A program made the translations under genes and the position numbers. Of a stretch of DNA of 64,000 nt, positions 1-19,347 are shown one piece after another; the stretch's first letter is position 1, and each line of letters opens with the position of its first letter. The DNA comes from Pyropia yezoensis (lineage: Eukaryota > Rhodophyta > Bangiophyceae > Bangiales > Bangiaceae), in the NCBI GenBank assembly GCA_009829735.1, contig CM020619.1, forward strand, positions 19,101,816 through 19,165,815, in the 5' to 3' direction. The notes below the pieces were generated by a model, which worked only from the letters and a program-made list of their open reading frames with translations, ran no database searches and was not told the DNA's origin.

Positions 1-1103
1 TCTGGACGGAGCCACGGCTCCACCCGGAAGGCCAGCGGGTCCATCGGCGCATACAGGTTGTAAAAGACGGGCGTGTCGGGGGAGAGCAAAACCTCTGACG
101 CCACCTCCCCGTCTTCAAACTGCAGCGACAGGTAGCTGCCCAGCGGGGAGCCCGCACAAAAGACGTGGTCAATGACTAGGCCGGGCGCGAGCCGGTGGCG
201 GTGCTTCCAAAAGAGGCAAAACATGATGGCAGAGCCGAGGGAGTGCGCAAAGATGGAGAAGCGCACAGGGGGGGGCGTCGGCCCGCCGCTGCCAATTCCC
301 GCTGCGCCGCCGTCGCCAGCAGTTGCTGCGCCCGCCGGCGTGCCTGCTGCCGCGGCGGCGGCGGGGCTGGTTGGGGACTTCCCCCCCCCTCCCCCGCCAC
401 CCTTCCCCCCACACGCATACGCAGCGTAGACGGCGTTGATCTGCCGCAGCACCTCCTCAATGATAAACTCGTGCCAGCGGGGGCTCATAAACATCATCAC
501 GTCGCCGGCCGACGAGAGGATGGCGCCGCGCAATTGCCTGACAGCGTCGGGCGTAATCGACTCGACCGCCCGCCGCCAGCCCGCGTCGCCAGAGTGGAGC
601 TTGGAGTGCCACTCAACAGGGTGGAACGCCACGTGACCCGGCGCGTGGACGTCGCGGGTGGCGCCGAGGACCTCCGCCACGAGGGTGGACATGTGGCGCG
701 ACGCGCGCGCCAGGGACATGACAAACGGCGGGTTGTCCACCGACTGGTCCCCAATGCCGTGCACGATGAGCACCACGTGGTCGGCCGCCGCGTCAACGGT
801 GATGCCCGCCGGCGTCGGGACCGGCTCCTCTGGGATGGCCGCCGACAGGGTGGGCGGCAGGGGCGCGGGGTGGGGGCGCTCACCCGCCGCGGCCGCCCCG
901 CCGCTGCCACCGCCGGCGGGCTTGGCGGCAAAAGCCGACGCGGGGCGGCCGTCTGTCGACGTCGCAGTGGCCGCCACGGCTGTTGCGGCCGCGGCGGCCA
1001 CCATGGGGCGCGGGGGGGAGCCGCCGCCGTCACTGCCAGAGGAGTCAGCGGCGGGGGTGGCGGTGGCCATTCCCACCGCCGCGGCGGTAGTGCTCCTCAG
1101 CAT
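1..1103 (-). CDS. DDHD-domain phospholipase (PA-PLA1 / iPLA1-like), C-terminus cut by window edge
   Basis: Translating the minus strand from the ATG at 1103 gives 367 open codons that run off the left edge. After a low-complexity Ala/Gly/Pro N-terminus, residues 115-118 read HGIG. A conserved middle region follows, containing FHPVEWHSK and MFMSPRW. The nucleophile elbow AHSLGS has its serine at residue 288, then come VFCAGSPLG and YNLYAPMDPLAF, whose Asp is at residue 355. That order (HGIG, SHSLGS, then NxYxPxDPxA..LEP) is the signature of DDHD lipases, the family of DDHD1/DDHD2 and yeast YOR022C, which hydrolyse phosphatidic acid and other phospholipids on ER/Golgi or cytosolic membranes. 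A Gly/Ala/Pro-rich loop at about residues 228-275 is an insertion typical of this GC-rich genome. No intron is needed in the visible part. The final DDHD His/Asp residues lie outside the window. The family call is strong; substrate and location are inferred. Confidence 0.85.
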   Translation of the reverse strand, partial: MLRSTTAAAVGMATATPAADSSGSDGGGSPPRPMVAAAAATAVAATATSTDGRPASAFAAKPAGGGSGGAAAAGERPHPAPLPPTLSAAIPEEPVPTPAGITVDAAADHVVLIVHGIGDQSVDNPPFVMSLARASRHMSTLVAEVLGATRDVHAPGHVAFHPVEWHSKLHSGDAGWRRAVESITPDAVRQLRGAILSSAGDVMMFMSPRWHEFIIEEVLRQINAVYAAYACGGKGGGGGGGKSPTSPAAAAAAGTPAGAATAGDGGAAGIGSGGPTPPPVRFSIFAHSLGSAIMFCLFWKHRHRLAPGLVIDHVFCAGSPLGSYLSLQFEDGEVASEVLLSPDTPVFYNLYAPMDPLAFRVEPWLRP

Positions 1104-3248
1104 GGTCTCCTGCGAGTGGGGGGAGGTGGCGGGACGGAAGGGGGGCAGGAGGGGCCGAAGTGGGGAAGGGGCAAAGGGGGGTGGGGGAGGTGATGAAAAG
1201 CAGGAGAGGCCAGGTCGGGCGCGTGAGCCAAAAACACAGGCGCAGTCAGTGGGGACGACTGTGGGCCCCCCCCGCGGGGGGCGCCGCCGCGGCAACCACG
1301 ACGCGGCGGTGGCGGCGGCGGGTGCGTCCCGCGGCGGCCGCCCCCCCTCCGCAGCGACGCCTGGGCCGCGTCGCGCGGGGCGCCCCCGCCGGAGGGCCGG
1401 CCGACGCGGGACGGCCAGGCGGCAGGCACGCACCCGGAAGGGTGACGCGACAGGGGGGGAGAGGTGGCGCGGCGGGGACGGGGAGCGGTTCCACCCGAGG
1501 CGCCGCTGGCGGCGGGTCAGGCGGGCGGGGCGGCGGGGGAGGAGCCGGCGGCGTCGGGCAGGCAGGGGGGGGGGGGGGTCGTCGACGGCAGACGCGGGAG
1601 AGGAGGGGGCGGAGCGGGCGCTGCGAGGGACGCGGCCGAGCGGGTGGCTCTCGGCCGGCGCTTGCAAAAGGCTTTGCACAAACACGAACAAATCGCTGTG
1701 TAATTGTATTAGTAATGTATGCATCGTGAGCAGTTGTATGAAATACAAACTACAGCGTTAAGTTGCACCTCGGCGCCCACTCGTCTGCCTAGGCCGACTT
1801 CGTGATGGTCGGGTCCGCGCGTCGGCAACGCTATATACCTACAGGCCTGGTCGTGTCGCCGCCACTGCCGCGCCCGCCACGACCGCCTGCTCATGAGGGC
1901 GCCGCGCCCCTCCCATCCCCCCCCTCCCCTGGCAGTGCCGTCCCCACCAGGAAGATGGGTGTTGATCACGAGGCCTCTTTGGTGCCTGCCTCGCCCGTCC
2001 CCATGACGCTGCCCTTCCTCACGGGCGCCGTTGGCGTCCACGTCGCGATGTCGCGGTCATGACGGTCCGCCTTGCGTGGAATAATTTGACCGGCGGGCCG
2101 GCCCGGTGGGTGCGCCCCTCGTCCATCGCCTTACTCACCTCGCCCCGCCGGAAAAGGGAAGGGAGGGAGGGGCGGAGCAGGGCGGGGTGGAGGGAAGAGG
2201 GGTCTCTCGTTCCCCACCTGCCGCCCCCCCTCCCCCCCTCATTTATTCCCTCCCTGGGAAGAGAAGCAGATCAGGGGACCGCCTCCAATTCCGTGGCCCC
2301 CGCTCGTCGTCATCGCTGCCTTGGGGGGGGGGCTCGCCCCCGAGCCTGCCCGCACGAGCCGCCACGTGAGCGCGGGATGCCTGTTTGATGGCCGCGGGCG
2401 GCTTTCTTCTTGCCGCTGCCTCAACGCCCTCCCCGGCCGCTCTTGACAACGGCCTATGGGATGACCTCGGAAGCGAGGGGGGGTACCACGTGGGGGGTGC
2501 TTCCTCGTAACGAGGTGGGAGGTAGGTGCGCACGTGGCCCACTGCGCCGTCTGCGCTGTTTCTGGTGGCCGCCACTGGGGGCCTTTCTACCGGCAGGCTG
2601 CTCCCTCCTCGCCGTAGGCAGCTGCCGTGGCCACTCTCTCGGACATTTACTGCTGGGCGGTTCCCCCGCTGTGGGGTTGCGCCGCTGCCCCGTTGGCGAG
2701 CTGTTAGCCCCCCTCCTTTCATCCCGCGTTCCTGCTTGGCGTTTTTCTGGAGCAGCGGAGAGGAGTGGGGGGGGGGGATTGGGGTGGCGAGTTTGAGCGG
2801 TAGAGGTGGACGGCTTAACGCCGCCCGCGCGCGCGCCCGCCACCCCGCTCGTCACGTGGGGTACCACAGCGAGGGTGGCGGGGGTAGAAGCGGCTCGGGC
2901 GGTGGCGGCGTCGTTGACGCCCTACCGCCCGTCCCGTTGGAGCGCCAACCCCCCGTGCGCGGTGGCTTGTGCCCTCAAGGCTTGGCCATCACGGTGGGGG
3001 GGGACGGCGACCCTGCGCTGTGGCCTTGTCGCCGTTCGTGCGGGCCGCGAGCGCCATCTGCTCCCCCTTCTGCAGGCGTGGGTGGTGGTGGCGGCCACCA
3101 ACACGTTCCTGCCGCTATCGGGGTTGTGGGTCATCCCTTCCCCTTCCCACCCCCTCCGCCCCCCACGGGTTGTCTGGAGTTGTAGACGGGGACGTCTGGC
3201 GAGGACGGAAGGAGACGGGGCAGCAACGGGTGGGGGGGTGGTCCGACC
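1104..3248. other. intergenic region, divergent upstream sequence of the lipase and the protease
   Basis: About 2.1 kb of mostly G- or C-rich sequence without a recognisable protein. It holds one AT-richer pocket (about 1660-1765) and a CTATATAC string at 1831-1838 that could be a core promoter. The two flanking genes point away from each other, so both promoters should lie here. Long open frames on both strands are compositional artefacts. Confidence 0.4.
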
Positions 3249-5387
3249 ATGGCTGCTGGGCCGACCACGGGTGCTCCCCCGTTGGGTTGCTGCCGCGGCT
3301 GTCATGGCGCTGCCAGTAGCGGTGGCAGTGGCGGTGGCGACGCGGCGCTTGCCGTGTTGGTTGTCGCGGCTGGTGGGAGCGGCGGCGACGGCGAGCCCGG
3401 CTGCCCCCGGCTTCGGACGCGGATACCATTCGCGGTGGTTGGCGGCGGCAGCGGCTGCGGCGGATGCAGCGGCGACTGTGGCGGCGGCGGCGGCCGCCTT
3501 CGTCGGCTACGCCGCCATTCTCGCGGATGGGGGGCGGGGCTCCCGGTGCGTGCCCTCGCGGTGGGCGCCCTTTCCTTGGTAGCGCTCGCTCGGCCTGGCG
3601 GGGGTGGGCTCACCCCCGTGGCCGCGGCACCCACTCTAACTCTATCCCCATCCTTGTCCCTGCAATCGGGTAGCGGCGTCTCGTCCCCATCACCTACCGG
3701 GACACTCCTCCCTGTGCCGCTCGGTGCCGCGGCCACGTCCGCGCCGACGGCACGCACTTTAGGCGCGGCGTCACCCAGCAACGCGACCGCCCTGGTGGCG
3801 GCGGCCTTCCCCCACGACACGTTTGCGCTCGTGGACGCCGACCATTCCCGCTTCCACCGCCGCGCCCGCTCATGGGAGCCCGTCTCCCACCTCCTGACGC
3901 TGTGCGCGTCGGCGGGCCAGACGGTCCTCTCCTTGGCTGCCGCGTCGTGCCCTTGCTACCTCTCCTCTGTGGTGGTGGACACGGCGCCCGCGCCGGTTGG
4001 GCGGTCCACCACCCCCGTTGCGGGCTACTCCCCCGGCTGGCACGTGCTGCTTGTCTCGGACGCGGACTACCAGGCGTGGCGGGCGTCGGAGCCTGTGGCG
4101 GGGGTGCTGCCCCGGTCGGTGGGTACCTACTCCCGGGCGGTGCCGCTCAACGGGCAGGTGCCCCGGGCGGACGTGTTGGTGGACACGGTAGGGGACTTTT
4201 GGCTGCTCTTTGCGCGCGCGGGCTCCGAGGCAGAGGTGACCAACCGGGCGTGCCTCGACGAGGCGTCGTACGTGTTTGAGTCGGTCCCGACGCCCTGCCC
4301 GATGCGGTCGCAGCCGCAAGTTGCGGCTCGGGCGGCGGCCGAGGTGGGGGGTGAGAACCCCGAACCTGACAGTGGGGTGGTCCGCCGCAGCGGTGCACCC
4401 AGCGGGGGCTTTGCCCCCCGCATTGTCGGCGGTCTGGAAGCGTCCACCGCCGAGGCGACGTTTATGGTGGCCCTGTTTGACGCGAATGACGTCTTTTTCT
4501 GCGGCGGCTCCCTGGTGGCTGCCCGCGGCACGCTTATGGTCCTCACCGCCGCCCACTGTGCCGAGGTGCGCCCCTCGGTGGTGCGGCTGGCGGCGCTCGC
4601 ACCGCTGCCCGGGGGCAGCAAGGCCGCCGAGGGCGGCGGCATTGTCAGCGGCGCCACCCCCTACTCGGGCGGCCGCTACGCGGTGGCGCACGTCTTTATC
4701 CACCCCCTCTGGGACTCGATACGGCTCAAGCACGACATTGCACTGCTGCAGCTGCACGACGTGGGCATCCCCGAGACGGCATCCACACTCAGCCGGGCGG
4801 TCATCCCCCTGGCCACCCACGCCGGCGTCGTGGACGTTGGCGACACCCTCCGCACCGCCGGCTGGGGCGCCCGGCGGGAGGAGTTTGCGTGGCTCCCTGC
4901 CGCCGGCAACACCCTCCAGTCGGTGGAGCTGGACGTGATTGGCGCCACCGCCTGCGCGCGCGCCTATCCCAACAGCGTCGACGGCGGGCGGCAGCTGTGC
5001 GCGGGCGTGCCCGGCGGCGGCTGCGACAGCTGCCAGGGCGACAGCGGCGGGCCCGCGTATGTGTGGTCGACCGCCGCGGTGGCGGCCAACGGGAGTGACG
5101 CGGCCAAGGCGGCCGACGCGGCGGTCGGGCGGTGGGTGCAGGTGGGCCTCGTGTCGTTTGGGACGGGCTGCGCCCGCCCCGGCATGCCGGGCGTCTACAC
5201 GTCGGTCGCGGCGTACCGGGATTGGATCCACGAGGGGAGGGTGGTGGAGGAGCCGCCGCCCGCCACCCTCTCCATGACCATCCTGGTTGTAGGGGGGGTG
5301 GGCGCCGCCGTTGCGTGCGTGCTCATTGCCATTGTCGCCACGGTGGCGCTGCGGGGGAAGCGGGCGGCGGCCGCAGAGGGGGGCTAA
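3249..5387 (+). CDS. membrane-anchored trypsin-like serine protease (S1A family)
   Basis: This 712-residue ORF has a clear chymotrypsin-fold domain. The activation-type sequence RIVGG is at 391-395, AAHC with the catalytic His at 436, HDIALL with Asp at 496, and GDSGGP with Ser at 599. Asp593, six residues before the Ser, matches the primary-specificity Asp of trypsin, so cleavage after Arg/Lys is predicted, and the Gly residues lining the S1 pocket are kept. A hydrophobic segment at 676-700 followed by a short basic tail (RGKR) looks like a C-terminal membrane anchor. Upstream, a hydrophobic stretch near residues 100-117 could be a signal peptide or signal anchor, followed by an unrecognised Cys-containing ectodomain (about 150-370). 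Only the ATG at 3249 precedes the domain in frame, but its first 90 residues are low complexity, so an upstream exon or a later start is possible. Stop TAA at 5385. Confidence 0.85.
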   Translation: MAAGPTTGAPPLGCCRGCHGAASSGGSGGGDAALAVLVVAAGGSGGDGEPGCPRLRTRIPFAVVGGGSGCGGCSGDCGGGGGRLRRLRRHSRGWGAGLPVRALAVGALSLVALARPGGGGLTPVAAAPTLTLSPSLSLQSGSGVSSPSPTGTLLPVPLGAAATSAPTARTLGAASPSNATALVAAAFPHDTFALVDADHSRFHRRARSWEPVSHLLTLCASAGQTVLSLAAASCPCYLSSVVVDTAPAPVGRSTTPVAGYSPGWHVLLVSDADYQAWRASEPVAGVLPRSVGTYSRAVPLNGQVPRADVLVDTVGDFWLLFARAGSEAEVTNRACLDEASYVFESVPTPCPMRSQPQVAARAAAEVGGENPEPDSGVVRRSGAPSGGFAPRIVGGLEASTAEATFMVALFDANDVFFCGGSLVAARGTLMVLTAAHCAEVRPSVVRLAALAPLPGGSKAAEGGGIVSGATPYSGGRYAVAHVFIHPLWDSIRLKHDIALLQLHDVGIPETASTLSRAVIPLATHAGVVDVGDTLRTAGWGARREEFAWLPAAGNTLQSVELDVIGATACARAYPNSVDGGRQLCAGVPGGGCDSCQGDSGGPAYVWSTAAVAANGSDAAKAADAAVGRWVQVGLVSFGTGCARPGMPGVYTSVAAYRDWIHEGRVVEEPPPATLSMTILVVGGVGAAVACVLIAIVATVALRGKRAAAAEGG

Positions 5388-6307
5388 AAAGTACAATTCC
5401 AGGGGAAGGGGGGGCGGACACCCTCGTTTTTCTTAAGGTCACTCCGCCCCCATGCCCTGCCCCCCGCCCCCCGACCACCTCATTTGGCTGCCTTGGGAGT
5501 GGGCGCCCCCTCCCCTCTCCTTCTCTCGCGCGACGGCGGCGACGGGCAGTGGGCGGCCGTGTGAAGACGGTAGCGTGGCGACGGCGGCGGCAGTGACGAC
5601 CGCCGATGGAAGGAGCATCCCCGGAAGAAGGGAAAGGGGAGCGCCCGAGGCCAAGGGCGGAGAGAGGGGGAGATGCATGTGCGGAAGGAGGCGGGGCAGC
5701 GCGGCAGCGGGGTGGCGCCGTCCCCGTCGTGGCGCCGCCGCCACCTGGCGTGGTGTCTGCCGGCGGGGCGACGTCGTGGCGGCCCGCCGGCACACTGTCC
5801 GCGGCGGCAAGGCGGTGGCGGCGGGCGGGTGAGGGGGGAGGGCATGGCGCGGCCGCCGATGTGACCAAGGAGGGGTTGGGGGGTGACGAGAGCGGGGGTG
5901 GGGGACGAAAAAAAGAAAAAGGGAAAAGTGGCACAAAGTCGCAGTACGGGGGCGCCTCCCGCACGTGTGACTCTGTCTGCCCCCATCCCAGCGCAGCTGG
6001 TCGCCCCCGCGCTCTCACGCGAGCGGGGGGGCGCGGCGGGGGAAGAGACGGCAGAGGGGAGAAACGGCAGCGGGGGCGTCTGCCCCTGCTTCCCCCCCCC
6101 CCCGGCCGCTGTAGCTACATAGCCCGCCAGGCCGCCAGGCCGCCCGAGCACGCCTGGCGACCCGGCACAGCCGCCTCCACTTCAGACGGCGCGTTGAGCC
6201 ACCGTCGGTGGAGCACCCGCCTGCGGCCTTCCCGCCCCTCCCCCCCCCCTCCCCCCTCCCCCACCCCCCTCCCCCACCCCCTCCCCCACCCCCCCCTCTC
6301 CTTCCCC
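5388..6307. other. convergent intergenic region, no gene recognised
   Basis: This lies between the stop of the protease gene and the last plausible codon of the minus-strand winged-helix gene. Both strands show long open frames of compositional origin. The only marked structure is the C-rich tract near 6230-6303. Confidence 0.4.
6230..6303. repeat. C-rich CCCCCACC/CCTCC tract
   Basis: A run of cytosine blocks separated by single T or A bases lies just downstream (in gene sense) of the minus-strand ORF end at 6308. The complementary strand has many closely spaced G-runs and could fold as a G-quadruplex. It is likely part of the 3' UTR or terminator region. Confidence 0.6.
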
Positions 6308-15085
<8,778 letters not shown>

Positions 15086-15992
15086 CCAAATCACCGAAGG
15101 GAGCAGAGGAGAAAAGCGAGGGAGGGCGAGGTGGGGGGGGGGGCGGGGGGGGTTGCCAGCGGGGCGCCGCCGCCCGACCCACCCCCGGGTGTGTCCCGAG
15201 CGGCGCGCCCCCGCGGCGCCCCCCCCCCCAACCAGCTCGGCAGCCAAAAAAGTCCACCACCTCCCGCTTCCCCCCCCCCACCCCCACCCCCACCCCCAAA
15301 CCCCCCGTCTGGCCAAATCTGGTAAATCGCCGGGGGGGCGGGGGGGGGGGGGGGGGGGAGGCCCGGGCTATAGAGGCCGGCAGGGGGGAGGGGCGGCCAG
15401 CTGGGAGCGCGGCGGACGGCGGGGGGGAGGAGCGGGCGGGCGCCCGCGCCCGGGCGGGTGGAGGCGGGGCCGCGCCGCGGAGGGCACCGGCCGGCCGGCC
15501 GCGCAGTGCGGCTTAAAGCGGTGTCACGGAAACGGCCCGATTTCTTGCTCAGATCTGTTGGCCATTTCTTGCAACCCCTCCGTATGGTATGCTGGAGGCC
15601 TACAAATCAGCTTTTTTTTTTTTGTATGACTTGTTCGGGACGGTTCCGCACGGCGGCCACGTGCTCACGATACACGACGTGAAGCGTCATCATCAGACCT
15701 CTCTGGTGATGTGCTTTGAGCACATGGCCGTCGTGCAACTATACCGCTCGGCAAATTTAAGCAAGTAGACAAAAAGAGAGCTTGCACGAACGCGTAAAAA
15801 AAGTGCAAAACGATGCAGCTTCGCGCAACAGTTTTGACAATATCCCATGGTTAAGGTGGTGCTTGTTGAAGGCTTAGCAGTGATTGCTGACTCGCTGGCG
15901 ATGAAGAATGCCGCTTTCTCATGTCTGCAGCGGCCGCGGCCGGTCAAGCGGAACCTGATTCCGTGGTCTCATTGTCTCCAACTGTGACCTAG

Positions 15993-16000
15993 CATATATA
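15993..16000 (+). promoter_or_regulatory. TATA box candidate (TATATAAA)
   Basis: A consensus TATA element lies 103 bp before an ATG at 16103 that begins a possible spliced ORF. It sits in the AT-richer segment between the inverted repeats. Confidence 0.4.
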
Positions 16001-16102
16001 AATCTTTTTCCATTTCCGGAGTCTTACTTTGAATGAGATGCGTACTTGCGCGTCAGCACCTGCCACCTGCAGCTAGCTGCAGCCGCCTACTTGAGCTGCC
16101 AA

Positions 16103-16266
16103 ATGGCTGTTGCTTCCGCTTGGTCTGTGAGTGACCAAGGTTCAGCTGCACTTCTGTGTGGGCCTCAGCGATGGCTGCTCAACCATTCTGCTTCTCCCTA
16201 CAGGTAGTGCCGCCGTCCCTGCCAGTCACGGGGCGGCCTCCTGGGAACTGGAGGGCGAGGCCATGA
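16103..16266 (+). CDS. possible small two-exon ORF (28 aa) or non-coding transcript
   Basis: The ATG at 16103 opens eight codons. A consensus donor GTGAGT follows at 16127, then a pyrimidine-rich acceptor ending CCCTACAG at 16203. That gives a 77-bp intron, and the second exon stays in phase for 20 codons to TGA at 16264. With the upstream TATA box this looks like a transcribed unit, but the peptide is unrecognised and too short to judge. The true product could be longer by alternative splicing, or non-coding. Confidence 0.2.
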
Positions 16267-18107
16267 CGCCAAGCCCGCCCGGCGTGGACCATGGTGACAG
16301 TACCACGACTGCCGCCACACCAGGAAGTACATGTTCAACGGGGCGACATGAAAAGCGGCAGGAGAGCTGGGCCGTCGGGACTAGTGCACAGACGACGAAC
16401 GGATAGGAGGACAAGAATGTCCAGACGGGCAGCATGATTATTTTTGTAGACGAGGGTGAGGGACGACCGGGATGAGGTCCGGTAGCAACAAGACCAACCT
16501 TTCTCACACCTCGTACAACTCAAGCTGGGGACAGTGGGCGCAAGTGAATCGAACTCGGGGGGGGGTGCAGCCGACTACTCTTGTGGGCGGGTCGCTAATT
16601 CGGGAGATGGGTGGAGTGCGGTAGGAAAGGGGGGGGGCTGTGCAAAGGGACCTGTGGATGGTTGTCACTTAGGACAGGGGGGTGTCTTTTTGCCCTTGAG
16701 GCGACGCGTCGGCATGGTTGTTCTTCGTGGAGAGTGCACAGCGTGAAGCACAAGTTGGTCACATGGGTCGTGTTCCTCCAGCAATCTATTTTCTCGGGAC
16801 TCACCGAAGCCGAGGGAGTCCCAGGAAGCAGCCCAACTATGCCGATATTTTTGTAACTCGTCCAAAGACGATTGGCACTTTCTCAGTTAAATCTGTTGTC
16901 TGGGAATTTGCGTGACGTCCATGGCGGTACGTAGTCGTTATGTGCAAGGGCCTCTCATGACTTCATTGGGTGATGAGCCGTCGGAGATTTGTACTCTCGT
17001 GCGGGGACAACTGCTTTTCTTGCGTGTTTGAGCAAGAATTCTGTTGGTTTGTACAGATTGACTTTCTCGTTCTTACAACTGTGCCGAGGCGACTGAGCAA
17101 GTCTGAGCAAAGAAAAACAGGCCCGAGCAACGATTCCGTGACACCGGTTTAAGCCACATTGCGCCGAGAGCGGCGGTGGCGGGCGGTCGGCGGCGGGGCG
17201 CGCGGGGAGGGTGGCCGGAAGGTGTGGCGGCGGGGGGGGGGGGGGGGGGCGGGGGGCGGGGGGGCGCACTGTCCTCTGGTGGGGCGCCGTGCCCTCTCCC
17301 AGAGGATGTGCAAGGGGGGTGCGGGCGCGGGGCGCACAGATGGCGGGAATGGGGGGAGGCGCGGGGGGGGTGATGGGGGAGGTGGGGAGTTGGGGGAGGT
17401 GGGGGGGTGGGGGGGTTATGCAGGTGCTTGAGGGGCAGGGGGCGGCTCGCCGTTCCGCCGGGACGGATGGGACAGAGGTGGGTAGCTGGTAGCTGTGGGT
17501 GCAAGGGCGCCCCTACAGGACGACACTGCCACGAGCAGCTACAGATGCTGGGCGCAAAACTTTAGCGCTGCTCCACGTGTGCGGGGCCCACCACGAGCAG
17601 TCACGCACCATACTTGTACCGTACATACATGTAGAAGGATGGATAGGGGACGGTGGCGGGGGGGGATGGGGGGTGATCGTGAATATGGGACGCCCTCCCC
17701 TCGGAGCGGCGGCTTGGTTTCTCATGGGCAGACAGGGCCGCCCGCTAAGAAGAAAGAGGTAGGGGCGGGGCAGAGGGGGTTGGGGAGCATGATTGCCGCT
17801 CACCCTCACGACCCACGGTCGGGTGGTCCGCCCTCCACGCAGGGTGCGAGGTGGCTGTGCTAGCAAGCACCAGTGACAGTGGCGCGGGGTGGGGCGCGGG
17901 CGTGCTGGTGGCGCTCGGGCGAGGCGGGCGGCAGGTGGACAACCCACGAGCTCGACGGCCCCCTTCCCCCGGACGGCCGCTCCACAGCCCCGCGCAGAGG
18001 TGCCCCGCTGCGTCTTTTCCCGCGTTGCGAAGGTTCGTGAGCGACGGGGGGTGCACGGCCGCCATCGTGCCCCCATCTTCATCCGCCGGTCACTACGGTG
18101 GCGGACT

Positions 18108-18265
18108 GTGGTGGTTGTGGTGGTGGTAGTGGTGATGGTGGTAGTGGTGGTGGTGGTAGTGGTGGTGTGGTGGTGTGGTGGTGTGGTGGTAGTGGTGATG
18201 GTGGTGGTGGTGGTGGTAGTGGTGATGGTGATGGTGGCAGGCGGGTGGCAACAGGGGATCTGGTG
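18108..18265. repeat. (GTGGTG/GTGATG)n microsatellite
   Basis: Imperfect TGG/TAG/TGA trinucleotide run. Confidence 0.85.
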
Positions 18266-19235
18266 GTGGTTATGGTGGTGGAGGTAGCCATAGGCGATGG
18301 CCGGCAGCGGACGGCGGCGACGGGCGGCGTCAAGCTCCCCGCGGCACATGGGGGGCATTGACGATAGCCGCAGCGGAAGGAGGGACTGAGCGCCGCCGCC
18401 GCCGCGAGCCCCCAAGGTGCTGGCCGGCGGCGGTGTGGGGGTGGTGCCGCGTCAGCGCGGTCGGGCGCTGCCGTGCGCTCCCTCTCCCGACCGGCCCCGC
18501 CCACCTCTCGCGCCCCCCCCCCCCCCACCCGCGCGCACGACGTCGGGTACTGTATGTATGTATACACCGATCAAGTACGCCTCAATTGGTATGCCACCAT
18601 GTGCTCTGCAAGGGGGGGGTGGGAGGGTTGGGGGTGCAGTGCAGGTGCCGGTGCATCGCGATCGGTACGCACCTTTTCGAGCTATACATACGTGGGTGTG
18701 TGGACGAAGGGACCTGGTCGCCGGTGGGGCGGGCGATTGCCCGCCTGGGGCAGTCTCCCCCCTCGGCAAGCGCTGGGCGCTCCGCCGCGCCCAACTCACT
18801 CCCGTCGCCCCCTCCTGCCATACAACAGCAGCAGCATGCCCCGCCCCATCGTGGCTGATGCCGTCTGACAAGGGTCTTTTTTCTTGAGGAAGGGCCATCG
18901 GCATACATGTACAGTACATGCTTCCTGCCTCTTCCCCTGCGCGGGGGGCATGGGAACCCGCCGCGCCTCACCACCCTCCCGCCAGTTTGGCGGGTAGACA
19001 GGAACAGAGTGACGTGCGCTTCGGCTGCCCTGACCCTGTGAACCCTCCTCCGCTCGCCCCATGGAGAGTATGGAGAGTATGGCGCCGTCGGTAGGGTTGG
19101 TGAGAAAAGGTAGGCGGGATGGCCCCCGCCCCAAGATGGCGGTGCATCTGTGAAAGGGGTGCGGCTGGACTTGGCCGCTCTCGCCGGCGGGGGGTGGGAC
19201 CCGCAAAGGGACGCGAGGTGTGTCACGGCGGCGGC

Positions 19236-19347
19236 CATTGGCTGGCCCAGGCACCCCCCCCCCCTCCCCCTCCCCCTCCTACCAACCCCGCCATTGGCTG
19301 GCCCCGGCACCCCCCCCTCCCCCTCCCCCTCCCACCAACCCCGCCAC
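19236..19347. repeat. tandem duplication of about 54 bp with CCATTGGCTGGCCC
   Basis: Two adjacent copies start CCATTGGCTGGCCC and continue through a C/T-rich run to ACCAACCCCG. Each carries an ATTGG (inverted CCAAT) motif. Confidence 0.75.

Larger units (their letters stand above)
15501..17164. repeat. 1.66-kb AT-richer segment bounded by inverted repeats
   Basis: The string GCGCAGTGCGGCTTAAAGCG at 15501-15520, continuing GTGTCACGG, recurs in inverted form at 17136-17164 with three differences over 29 bp. Looser similarity (TTTCTTGCTCAGA against TTTCTTTGCTCAGA) extends the match inward to roughly 50-60 bp. Composition changes sharply at both ends from GC-rich to AT-richer inside. This could be a non-autonomous DNA transposon or a pair of inverted promoter elements. 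No target-site duplication is obvious and no transposase is inside. Confidence 0.5.
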
